NCBI GenBank assembly: GCA_009193035.1
Contig: SWDT01000211.1
Span: forward strand, 434,001-498,000
Length of the DNA: 64,000 nucleotides
Reading direction: 5' to 3'
DNA from: Halicephalobus mephisto
Lineage: Eukaryota; Nematoda; Chromadorea; Rhabditida; Panagrolaimidae
Translations under genes and position numbers: made by a program
Shown here: positions 55,143 to 64,000 of the stretch, in pieces
How positions within the stretch are numbered: position 1 is the first letter of the stretch
How the letters are laid out: each line of letters begins with the position of its first letter
The notes under the pieces: generated by a model
Told to the model about the DNA's origin: nothing
Database searches by the model: none
The model's input: only the letters and a program-made list of their open reading frames with translations

Positions 55143-58100
55143 ATGGCTTTGGATTCCCTCGTGGAATCTGTTGCCACATACAATAGAAGGAAGCCACTTG
55201 CTTGCTGGTATACGGGTCCTTTTATTCCAATCTATGGCCTGTGGTTTTACCTATGGTTTGGGATTTACGGTCAGGATGAATTCTGGGAATTTGGCTGTAT
55301 CGGAGTTGTTATTATGGCATTAATTCAAGTAATTTTGCATGTTGTTGATATATGGATGTAATCGAAAACTTGGTTTTAGATCTTACTTTTACTATTTTGT
55401 TATTGGTTCGTCAGCATTAATTGCCTATTCACTTGTTCTTTTGTAGGTTTCCCATTCACTTTTGTGTTGTCCATATATCGACTTTCAGGTGAAAGACCCC
55501 AGAAAAGCATCATTGGCGAAAGTGAATCCTACTCCGAATAACGGTTGGCCTGAACTTGTTCCCCTGAAGCGTGCGACTCGACCAGATGGTTCTCTACGTG
55601 TCTGGTTCGTATTTCAAGAAGTCATTTACAACTACGATGATGACAAAAATCTTTTCCTTGCTGTTGAGTACGACACCAATCGTCCGTTCCGCTTCTACAA
55701 AGATTCACATGGATTTGAATCGGACAAGCAGTTGACTGATAGTGCTTTTGAGCTTGGAACCAACAAGTAAGTTTCAGAAGAACAACTCAATATTGTGTCT
55801 ATCGGTTTCAGGATGATCATGAAGATTCCTTTGTTCTCGGAATTGTTTATTGAGCGAGCCACAGCTCCGTTTTTCGTATTCCAAGTTTTCTGTGTCGGCT
55901 TATGGTGTTTGGAGGATATGTGGTATTACTCTCTCTTCACCCTACTCATGCTCGTCACTTTTGAAGCCACAATCGTAAAACAGCAGTTGAGGAATATGTC
56001 GGAGATTTACAAGATGGGAAACAAACCATACGAAGTCCATGTCTACCGGAATAAAAAGTGGATCAAGATCTCCAGTGAGAACCTTGTCTGTGGTGACATT
56101 GTTTCCGTTGCCCGTTTAAGTGACGACCGAGCAGTTCCATGTGATTTGCTGATTCTAAAGGGCCATTGTATTGTTGACGAATCTATGTTGACGGGTGAAA
56201 GTGTCCCACAAATGAAGGAGAGTATTGAAGAAGTTGAAAATGACCGTTACTTTGACTTCAACACTGATGGCAGACTTCACGTCATCTATGGAGGCACGAA
56301 GATCGTCCAACACACTGCTCCAACAAAAGTGGAATCCTCGCTGCGTCCTCCAGATGGTGGATGTCTCTGTTATGTTCTGAGAACTGGGTTCAATACTAGC
56401 CAAGGATCTTTACTTCGTACCATCATGTTCGGTGTCAAACGCGTTACAGCTAACAATTTCGAGACTTTCTGCTTTATCCTCTTCTTGTTAGTGTTCGCTA
56501 TTGCTGCTGCAGCCTATCTTTGGATCAAGGGGACAGAAGACGAATCTAGAAGCAGATTCAAGCTTTTCCTTGAATGTTCTTTAATTCTTACAAGTGTCAT
56601 CCCTCCAGAATTGCCAATCGAGCTTTCCTTGGCTGTCAACAACTCTTTGATTGCGCTCCAGAAACTGGGTGTTTTCTGTACAGAACCCTTCAGAATTCCC
56701 TTTGCTGGGAAAGTAGATATTTGTTGTTTTGACAAAACGGGAACGTTAACAACCGATAGATTGGTCATGGTTGGAATCGCTGGAACCGATGGATATACTG
56801 AAGAAGGAAATGTCAAAATCATTGAGAATCCGACTGATATTCCTGATATTTCGACACAGGTTCTTGCTGGCTGTCAAAGTGTTGTCAAATTCGGTGATGA
56901 ACTCGTTGGTGACCCTCTCGAAAAGGCTTGTTTGACATGGATTAATTGGAGTGTTTCTCAAAGTGAGTTTCTCTGGACAATATTGATTATTTTGGTTCAT
57001 CTTTTCAGGCGAAGTTGTGATCCCCAGCAAAGGAAAGCTTCCAGCTTTGAAGATTATCCATCGATATCACTTTTCTAGTCAACTGAAAAGGATGACCACT
57101 GTTGCAAGTTACAATGTTCCCGGAATGCCAGACCCGAAATATCTTACACTAGTGAAAGGGGCTCCAGAAATCCTTCGAAATATGTATGAAACAGTTCCCA
57201 CTGATTACGATGTCATGTACAAGAAGTTGGCTTTATCTGGTGCCCGAATTATAGCTCTTGGAATCAGAGAACTTGGCACATGCACTCGTCAAGAAATTAG
57301 AGAACATAAACGGGAATTCTTTGAAGAGAAACTGATCTTTGCTGGATTCGTTGTTATTCATTGTCCCTTGAAGCCCGACACCCGTCAAATGGTCCGTGAA
57401 ATTATTGATTCTTCTCATCGCGTCACAATGATTACTGGAGATAACCCGTTAACTGCATGTCATGTTGGTCAAGTCCTCAATTTTACCAGCAAACATCTTC
57501 ATACTGTCATCTTTGATGAGGCTGAGAATGACGAAGCGCCATGTTGGAAGCTTATGGATGGCTCTGAATCCTTCCCCTTGATTCCAGATTCTCGTACGAA
57601 GATGAGAGTTTTCTTCAAAGCTTACGAGTTCTGTTTGACTGGAGCTGGATTTGAATACCTATTTGATCATCATCCCCTGTTTTTGAAAAGTATTATCGCT
57701 AATGTTCGGATTTTCGCCAGAATGTCCCCCAAACAAAAGGTTGGAATCCCTTGATTGTTAGTAATCTTAAAACTGCCAATTTCAGGAGAGAGTTGTAAAC
57801 TTATTGAAGTCTCTTGGGTATATTACGTTAATGTGTGGTGATGGCACGAATGATGTTGGTGCCTTGAAGCATTCCAATGTTGGTGTGGCTCTTTTATCGC
57901 ATCCATATGATGCTACGAAGAAGAAGGATGCCGAAAAGGACAAGGAAAACGAGAAAGATCCCTCAAAGACTCAACCAGCTTCTGGACCAAGTGCTCAGAA
58001 ATCTGTGTCCTCACCTGCTGGGTCTCATCGACGTGGAGTCAATCGTCAGATTGATAATAGATTGAATCGGCATCAAGAGCGAGTTCAGAACGCCCAGAAT

Positions 58101-59037
58101 CGTCTGGATACGTTAATGAAACAATTGGAAGAAGAAGAGGCTGCTCAAGTTATTAAATTGGGTGATGCTTCCATTGCTGCTCCATTTACTTCGAAATACA
58201 CATCGATTCAGTCAATTTGCCATATCATCAAGCAGGGGAGATGTACACTAGTCACGACCCTTCAAATGTTCAAAATCCTCGCTTTGAATGCCCTCGTACT
58301 GGCTTATTCTCAAAGTGTTCTCTACCTAGATGGTGTCAAGTTCTCTGATTCTCAAGCCACAATTCAAGGTCTTTTATTGGCTGCTTGCTTCTTGTTTATA
58401 TCTCGTTCAAGACCTCTGAAAACACTTTCAAAGCAACGACCAATTCCCAATATCTTCAATGCCTATACATTGTTAACTGTTACTTTACAATTCGCAGTGC
58501 ATTTTTCTTGCTTGATCTATATCGTTCAAGAGTCTCATAGACTCGAACCCAGGTAATTTAACTAGATGATATATTAGTTTTATACTTTGGGAACATTTCA
58601 GAGGCAAGATTGATCTTGAATCAGAGTTCTCACCGAACCTACTGAACACCGCTGTATACGTCATGTCTATGGCCTTACAAGTAGCGACCTTTGCTGTCAA
58701 TTACAGAGTAAGAATTAATTAGATTATTTATGTACTGACGTTTAAACTTTAGGGTCGACCTTTTATGGAGGGTTTAACAGAAAATAAACCTATGCTCTAC
58801 AGTGTTTTCGGATCTGCGTTGGGAGTTTTTGCTTTGGCGGCCAATCTGATGCCAGAAGTGAACGAACAAATCCAATTAGTTCAGCTACCCGATGATGTAA
58901 GTAGAAATTTGTCGATATTGATTATACTTATAAAAATATTTCAGTTCCGACAGACCTTGGTTACATGTGTTGTTGGAGATTTTGTCGCCACTTTTGCCAT
59001 TGACAGAATCTTGAACTTTTTGATCGGAGATATGTGA
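55143..59037 (+). CDS. catp-8: P5A-type ATPase (CATP-8/ATP13A1)
   Basis: 1172 aa in nine exons: 55143-55328, 55380-55442, 55489-55766, 55812-56962, 57009-57739, 57786-58552, 58602-58707, 58753-58896 and 58945-59037. P-type motifs: actuator TGES (about residue 303), phosphorylation site DKTGTLT (Asp about 483), P5-type VIPPELP in TM4, and hinge [13 protein letters not shown] (about 821). N-terminal [17 protein letters not shown] and the sequence after it ([13 protein letters not shown]) match ATP13A1. P5A ATPases sit in the ER and remove mis-inserted or mislocalised tail-anchored and mitochondrial transmembrane proteins. An N/Q-charged insertion (exon 6, residues with KDKENEKDP) lies between the hinge and TM5-6. 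The divergent neighbour may share its regulation. Confidence 0.93.
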
Positions 59038-59373
59038 GCATGATTACAGTTCTTTGAGGTTGTGATAGATATTATTTATTAATAATTATTTTATAATTCG
59101 CTGGGATTGTTTTTATGAAGAATGGAGATTTCATTTTGTCTGACGCTGATTAAAAACGACTTGAATCGTGGAAAAACCACGTGTAACCTTTAAAGTAGTT
59201 TGTTTTTGTCTGTTTCAAGTGTCAAGTGTTCTTCAATCTCAGTAGATTCGCATTAGACAGAAACAAACAATAGTATCGTGAATTATAAGGAAGGCGGGTT
59301 AGGGTATTTGACGAAATAAAAGTAGAAGAGGTTTCTATCGAATAAGGTTCAAACCAAGACCAAGAGTTCAGGA
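59038..59373 (+). promoter_or_regulatory. intergenic gap after catp-8
   Basis: 336 bp with catp-8 3' UTR and the promoter of the next gene. An AATAAA occurs at about 59315. No further gene seen. Confidence 0.4.
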
Positions 59374-59863
59374 ATGTTGTTTTCTTATTGTATTCTGATT
59401 TTTTTCACCTCGTCTGTTATTCAGGCTGGAGTATTTAATCGGTATTACCCAAATCCCCGGATTGGATCTGAGAACGGCGTAGAACTACATAAAATATATG
59501 TGGATAAAAGCAATTTCAAGAAGGTCGAATGTGTCGCCAGTTTTGGTCTTACTCCTGAAATGAAGGCCACTGCAGAGAAGTCAATCCTTGACCACTTTAC
59601 TGGCATTATTATGAACTCTGGTCTAGAGGCCCATCAAATAACAGTAGTGAGTAGTTCTTTGAAAGTCGTTTTAAAAAGTTGAGCTTTGTTCTTTTTAGGA
59701 CATGGAAAACACTTACGGAGGATTTTGGATGGTCGGGATCTTCAGTGCGGACTTTGATGTTGCTTACACAATAACTCGGAGATCCAGACATTATGGAGTG
59801 TTCACAATCGACGACAGAATGATCCTTATTGCGGAAGACGGAAATACAGGATTTCATGGTTGA
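59374..59863 (+). CDS. small secreted protein, unknown
   Basis: 145 aa, exons 59374-59646 and 59699-59863 (52-nt intron with GTGAGT donor). Signal peptide MLFSYCILIFFTSSVIQA is clear. The mature protein has one cysteine, and repeated charged/aromatic stretches (KIYVDKSNFKKVECVASFG; YGGFWMVGIFSADFDVAY). The joined reading frame keeps phase 0. I do not recognise the family; no transmembrane segment beyond the signal peptide. Secretion is inferred. Confidence 0.75.
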
Positions 59864-59991
59864 TTCGTTTACTAAATTGAATTTGTATTAAATACCATTT
59901 GAGCTTATCTGTAGAAACGGGTGAAGCTTTGGTAATTATTATAATCTAAGATATTCCACTGAGGTGCCTTTTCTGAGAAGAAAAATAAACC

Positions 59992-60843
59992 TCAAGCATC
60001 TTCTATTTTGATAAGTAGGGCATTAGCTGGGTTGTCGTCGTCTTCCTCGTTGGCCTCCATTTCCTCTTCCTTCTCCTTCTCAATTATGATCTCTTCAGCT
60101 GTGTGGAAAACTTTCTTGCCTTCTAATTCCTCATCCATGACCAAGTCACAAATATAATTGAAAAGTCTCCAAGTACTGACGAGAGTGTAAACTTCGAAGG
60201 AGATTGCAAATACCTGGAGTTCCAACATAAATGGACTGTAAATTCGATCTTTACTTACCTGAACCAAAAAACCTGAAATTCTATAAGAACTAAGAGTATC
60301 CTTGGTATTTGCACTATCTAGAAAATCCACAAAGAACTGGATAACTAAAGTAATAACGAAAATAAAACTAGTAAAGAAATAAGGAATAAAATAATGGAAT
60401 TTTCGTAGATGAATCCCAGTGAAGAGAATCACATATGTCGCGATTGCAATGAAGAATGCTACTGTACACGCTGAAACCCAATTATTTATGGAAAACAATG
60501 AATTTACAAACAGACCAAAAATGAATAAGAATGAAACGTTCATGAACACAACTGAACTTATAAAAATAAAAAATAAAAAAGTTTTCATGTAAATAAGGAG
60601 ACGAACGAGCTTCTTCACGTGGATGAGACCCATCCAAGAATAGTATCTCGGATCATTGGGCTGAAAAATCAGTTTTTATAAACCTTTGTTAGTTTCGGTT
60701 ACCGAGAAGACAAAAGGATCATATTCCTTCTTCCGTAATAGACAGCAACAACAGTAATTCAATAATCCCTCGACAAAGAGATCCAAGCAACTCGCCAACC
60801 CTAGGGCGTTCTTGGAAGATAACGAGATTCCATCTGGATCCAT
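59992..60843 (-). CDS. multi-pass (about four-TM) membrane protein, unknown
   Basis: 254 aa, exons 60843-60703, 60660-60259 and 60213-59992. The first exon encodes a Cys cluster (NYCCCCLLRKK) that may be palmitoylated. Four hydrophobic segments follow: MKTFLFFIFISSVVFM-, FLFIFGLFVNSLFSI-, ACTVAFFIAIATYVILF- and IPYFFTSFIFVITLVIQFF-type, with a fifth weaker segment (LQVFAISFEVYTLVS), then a very acidic tail (EEEMEANEEDDDNP). The intron 60214-60258 is 45 nt, a multiple of three, with no stop, so a retained form would add 15 residues in frame. No family recognised; topology suggests a tetraspan-like protein. Confidence 0.72.
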
Positions 60844-61114
60844 CGACAGAAAAAGTAATTCACTTTGTCGTAAAATTAACGGTTCAATTCATCAATATGA
60901 ATTCCGCAGTGATGTCAAACTGTTGGTTGTTCTTTCGGTCCAATTATATCGATCTAAAGGGTCCCGTTGATTTAATTTCCTTTCCTAGGAAGATTGCACA
61001 AATGATTATATTCAAAATTGGCAAGAAATTCCGTAATCTAACGATTCAGAGACGACCAGAATTCCAAGGTTATAAAAAATTGATTTTATTGGGTATTTTC
61101 TTTCAAAGGAAAAA
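60844..61114. other. short gap
   Basis: 271 bp between two minus-strand genes: the start of the four-TM gene and the stop of the proline-rich gene. No supported gene. Confidence 0.4.
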
Positions 61115-61768
61115 TTATGGCTTAGAACCAAAGTGATGAGAAATAAAATCCGCAGTCAAGGGAATAAACAACGGTATCGGATATGGAAATGGGATTACGC
61201 ATAGTTTTTCTTCTTGTTGAAGATTTCTTTTCATCAGAATACTGTCGGCGATTTTGTCAACTTCCTCGTCCGTTGACGGTTTCGGAATCGATGTCGTTTC
61301 GGTCCTGAAATTAATAGTTAGCAGTTGATACTGTTGATTAACTAACTTGATACTGGGTAAACTTCCTGGAAGACATAACGGCTCTGGCAAGAACGACAGA
61401 AGTGACTTCGAATTAAATCCGAAACTTTGTTGTGGAAATGGACTCATCGAAGACATCAACGGAAATGAAGGATTGAATGGTGGTGGAAATAAGTTCATCC
61501 CGGGTTGAGGGAAAATATGAGATCCATACGGTAAATTTTGATTTTGGAAGAAATAAGAGGGTAACTTCAAATCAGTCGGCTTCTGTTGCTTAGAAGAGTT
61601 ACAATGAGGTTCTGGAATTCTTCCAGCTCTTACGTCATCCCAATATCTCTTATTCAGACAATCAGGAGGATGGGGTCGGGGCTCCGTGACCCTCTTTCTC
61701 TTCTGCTCCCCCTTCCTCGTCGTCGAAGCTCTCTTCCTGTTCTCGACTTCCAGAACGGACGATTTCAT
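61115..61768 (-). CDS. proline-rich nuclear-type protein, possible SOBP-family C-terminus
   Basis: 208 aa, exons 61768-61347 and 61304-61115 (42-nt intron). A basic N-terminus (RKRASTTRKGEQKRKR) is a possible nuclear signal. The middle is Pro/Phe/Asn rich (FPQPGMNLFPPPFNPSFP) and the C-terminus holds CVIPFPYPIPLFIPLTADF, which resembles the alternating Pro/hydrophobic tract of sine-oculis-binding (SOBP) proteins. The FCS zinc fingers of that family are not visible here, so the family assignment is tentative. TGTCCAG lies directly before the ATG at 61768. Upstream open sequence may hold further exons, so the N-terminus is uncertain. Confidence 0.6.
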   Translation of the reverse strand: MKSSVLEVENRKRASTTRKGEQKRKRVTEPRPHPPDCLNKRYWDDVRAGRIPEPHCNSSKQQKPTDLKLPSYFFQNQNLPYGSHIFPQPGMNLFPPPFNPSFPLMSSMSPFPQQSFGFNSKSLLSFLPEPLCLPGSLPSIKLVNQQYQLLTINFRTETTSIPKPSTDEEVDKIADSILMKRNLQQEEKLCVIPFPYPIPLFIPLTADFISHHFGSKP

Positions 61769-62767
61769 CTGGACAATCCCCACAGATCCATCAAAACAAG
61801 AAAAAGCTTGAAATTGTTAGAAAAGTGCTTGACACTGAATCCAAAATCATCTTAGGTTCTCAGTTTTCTGCCGGATCAAGTTGCTCAATCGCCACGCCTC
61901 CAAAACCCATGGCGGTCTTGCCGTCAGAGAGAAAACAGATAGCAAACCGAGAGTTCTCATTGCTTCGGAGTTATGGACACCACCTTTTCTTTGTAAACGG
62001 CACACCAGATTCGATTTCAGCATTCGAGCTCGAAAAAGCAGATCAAATTCATCGCGCCTTCCTTGATTCTTCTCGCCAAGGGGAAGATCTCCGTTTACCG
62101 AGTTAGTTCGGAAGACACGTGTAAGTTTCCAGTCCCGACAGACGCACATGAAATCTGAAGCCGACCATCGGTGGCCACGCAAGGAAGCTATTCGTTTGCA
62201 ATTTGAGTCCATTTCATCGAAACCTAATATCCTGCAACACGATGGGATGAACACACTCCCGACCAAGTCACCTTAAATTTTATGATACATTGATATTTCA
62301 TTATTGAAGCGAAAATATCTTACTGACAAACTCTTTAACAAACAGCACTGAAGCATCACCACGAAGAGCAACAGAAGTAGAAGAATGAAGATCCAAAATT
62401 AAAAAAGAATAAGGTACGTGTATCTGTTGAATTTATTTTGAAATATTCCCGCCAAAAATAATTAGGATATTTGTCAAGGAATTTGGCAAAACGCCCACAA
62501 TAAACCTTATTGATGACAGACTTGCAAACAATAGAAAATCAAAAAATGAAAGGCTTGGCGTTGTGTTCCTAAATTTCTTAATTCAAGTGACAAAGTTTGC
62601 TTTCTCGTTATCCATTAGCCTTCCTTGTTTTATGTTCTTCCTTGGCATAATTTTAAACGTTTTGATTTTATTATTGGGTGTACATTGATATTGTCGTGCA
62701 TTTCTTGGCAAAATATCTGAAAATCGTGGTTTTCATATATAAAACTGATAGTTTTTCAGCATCCACC
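61769..62767. other. intergenic with GC-richer island (61830-62270)
   Basis: The island at 61830-62270 has long frames on both strands (plus PMAVLPSERKQIANREFS; minus SASDFMCVCRDWKLTRVF) without domains. It may be a missing N-terminal exon region of the proline-rich gene or a conserved regulatory block. From 62280 the sequence becomes AT-rich; TTTTTCAG at 62752-62759 is a likely trans-splice acceptor for NDUFA5. Confidence 0.4.
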
Positions 62768-63322
62768 ATGCTGGCTCGAACATTGAAACAACTCCCTGTA
62801 GTTGACGCTCATCGGGTTGTTGCTGCTCGATCCATGTACAATAATCCCTATATTTTCCGATTCAAGAAAAAGAACGAAGTTTCTCCAGATTTCCACAAGA
62901 AGGTAGTTATGATTTTACGTACGAAAATTTGAATCACATCTTTTACAGACTACTGGATTGACGGGACTTTTCGTCAACGAACATCCTCACCACACTCTGA
63001 AAATCGTCTATGGACGTATCTTACGTGCTCTTCAACAGATTCCAGCAACTGCTGCGTACCGTCGTTACACCGAGGAAGTCATCAACCAGCGATTGAGTTT
63101 GGTTGAAAATGTAAGTGGAGAAAACTGTTCCTATTCGAAGTACTTTTTCAGGAGTCTGATATCCAGAAACTAGAGGATAAAATTGGCATGGGCCAGATTG
63201 AAGAAGTTATTGAGCAAGCTGAATACGAACTCCAGACTGTTCGTGCCATCATCGACAGCAAGGCGTGGGAACCTCTGGTAGAGGCTCCACCAAAGAATCA
63301 ATGGCGTTGGCCCGTTGCTTAG
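62768..63322 (+). CDS. NDUFA5: mitochondrial complex I subunit NDUFA5
   Basis: 155 aa, exons 62768-62902, 62949-63110 and 63152-63322. A mitochondrial presequence-like start (MLARTLKQLPVVDAHRVVAA) is followed by the family signature TTGLTGLFVNEHPHHTLKIV, ALQQIPATAAYRRYTEEVIN, and the C-terminal AWEPLVEAP, QWRWPV. It is the B13/NDUFA5 accessory subunit of the matrix arm of NADH:ubiquinone oxidoreductase. TTTTTCAG lies 8 bases before the ATG. It converges with the ZP gene: the stops are only 62 bp apart, so the 3' UTRs may overlap. Confidence 0.93.
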
Positions 63323-63384
63323 GCTTTGAGACCTAGATGTTTAGTAATTGTATGAACTCCAAAATGAAGAACTTTATTCAAATG

Positions 63385-64000
63385 TTATTCACTGTTCCGA
63401 TTTGCTATTTTCAGAGTAGTTCGGAGTTTTACAGGAGGCAACTCTGCCCCTCTTTGTAGTTCAAATGCCTGAGGAGCTGGGATAGGAGAGGTGTCCTGTT
63501 GACACTGTTTTTTAGTACATTCATATATGCACGGGATCACAGTGCATTCGAAATGGACGAATTCAGAACTCGAGAACTGAAAGCCGTAAATATAGGCGTA
63601 GATATGCTTAGTTGCGTTCTTCTGAGGGACACTGGAGAATACTGGGACATCCACGGCTCTCGGGAGACCAACAGCACAGCCATTGGAGTCTATTACGTTG
63701 ATTGAAGCATCTGGATTATCCGTTCCATCGGAAGCAGTGCAGTTGTGAACAAAGAGATCATAAATTGCTGGAAAATAGACGGTAATTTATTTTTCTAGGA
63801 AGAGAACTCACAAGTGTCCCGCAAATGAGCATCTAAGGTAAGTCTTTGGCCGATGGTGGATTGATTGGTAACTTTGCCAAATAATCCATGGCCTTCCACC
63901 AGTTGTAGTCCGAGTTGTGGAGAATCTCCTCCGGTCCCAAACACAGTCATGGACTCTATGTTCCTGAAATATGTCTATTATCGATAAATATTTCCAGAAA
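63385..64000 (-). CDS. cuticlin-like ZP-domain protein, 5' end outside window
   Basis: Partial gene; last exon 63767-63385 and a preceding exon 63963-63812, both in phase, extend upstream past the right edge. Visible ZP-C features: YDLFVHNCTASDG, the loop VIDSNGCAVG, FQFSSSEFVHFECTVIPCIYEC and KKQCQ, with the conserved cysteines. Cuticlins polymerise in nematode cuticle alae and surface layers. There is no C-terminal TM segment, which many cuticlins use for membrane attachment before cleavage, so this may be a secreted form. AATAAAG on the minus strand lies about ten bases past the stop. Confidence 0.8.

Noticed and set aside
60786..60815. 5S-like word CCCTAGGGCGTT inside the four-TM gene
   Set aside because: Only about 12 bases match the 5S region and there is no flanking 5S sequence; it is coding in a clear exon.
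61847..62266. 139-codon minus-strand frame
   Set aside because: An equally long frame lies on the opposite strand and neither shows a domain; listed as a GC-richer island instead.

Overview
The window is nuclear DNA of a free-living, rhabditid-type (Caenorhabditis-like) nematode. The evidence is the AT-rich sequence, very short introns (often 42-50 nt) ending in TTTCAG, trans-splice-type acceptors just upstream of start codons, and gene content that is typically nematode: a sterol 4-methyltransferase, a Str-type chemoreceptor, a GT92 glycosyltransferase, a ZP cuticlin, a SET-2 type COMPASS methyltransferase and an NCA/NALCN channel. The ends of the window cut two genes. All exon maps were joined by eye from splice consensus and reading phase; none is backed by transcripts.

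Layout: 0-6.5 kb (+): a winged-helix/nucleoside-phosphorylase gene cut by the left edge, then a sterol methyltransferase (strm-1-like) followed 117 bp later by an aspartate-dehydrogenase-domain gene, probably co-transcribed. 6.5-11.8 kb: a satellite of about 113-bp units, a degenerate dispersed repeat and one coiled-coil gene. 11.8-18.7 kb: an ELMO-domain gene (+), convergent with a secreted S9 prolyl-oligopeptidase-family gene (-), a small charged protein (-) and a short secreted peptide (+). 19-25.5 kb (+): set-2 and, 357 bp behind it, a five-LIM PINCH gene. 25.5-28.9 kb: gene-poor, with a tRNA-derived SINE-like element and a solitary 5S rRNA gene.

28.9-42.7 kb (all -): a chemoreceptor, an acidic protein, a GT92 glycosyltransferase and a complete 12-exon NALCN sodium-leak channel with an EEKE filter; one channel intron carries a long foldback repeat. 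42.7-47.3 kb: intergenic, with the second SINE-like copy. 47.3-49.7 kb (-): dystroglycan. 49.7-53.2 kb: intergenic. 53.2-59.0 kb: a TraB-family gene (-) and a P5A ATPase (catp-8) (+) diverging from a shared gap of 282 bp. 59.4-64 kb: a small secreted protein (+), a multi-span membrane protein (-), a proline-rich possible SOBP-family protein (-), complex I subunit NDUFA5 (+), and a cuticlin-like ZP gene (-) cut by the right edge.

Themes: muscle and membrane-matrix attachment (PINCH, dystroglycan), excitability (NALCN), organelle membrane quality control (P5A ATPase beside TraB) and sterol modification. The most interesting non-genic signals are a two-copy tRNA-headed repeat family with an internal minisatellite, the intronic foldback, and a dispersed repeat whose conserved end sits just upstream of splice acceptors.
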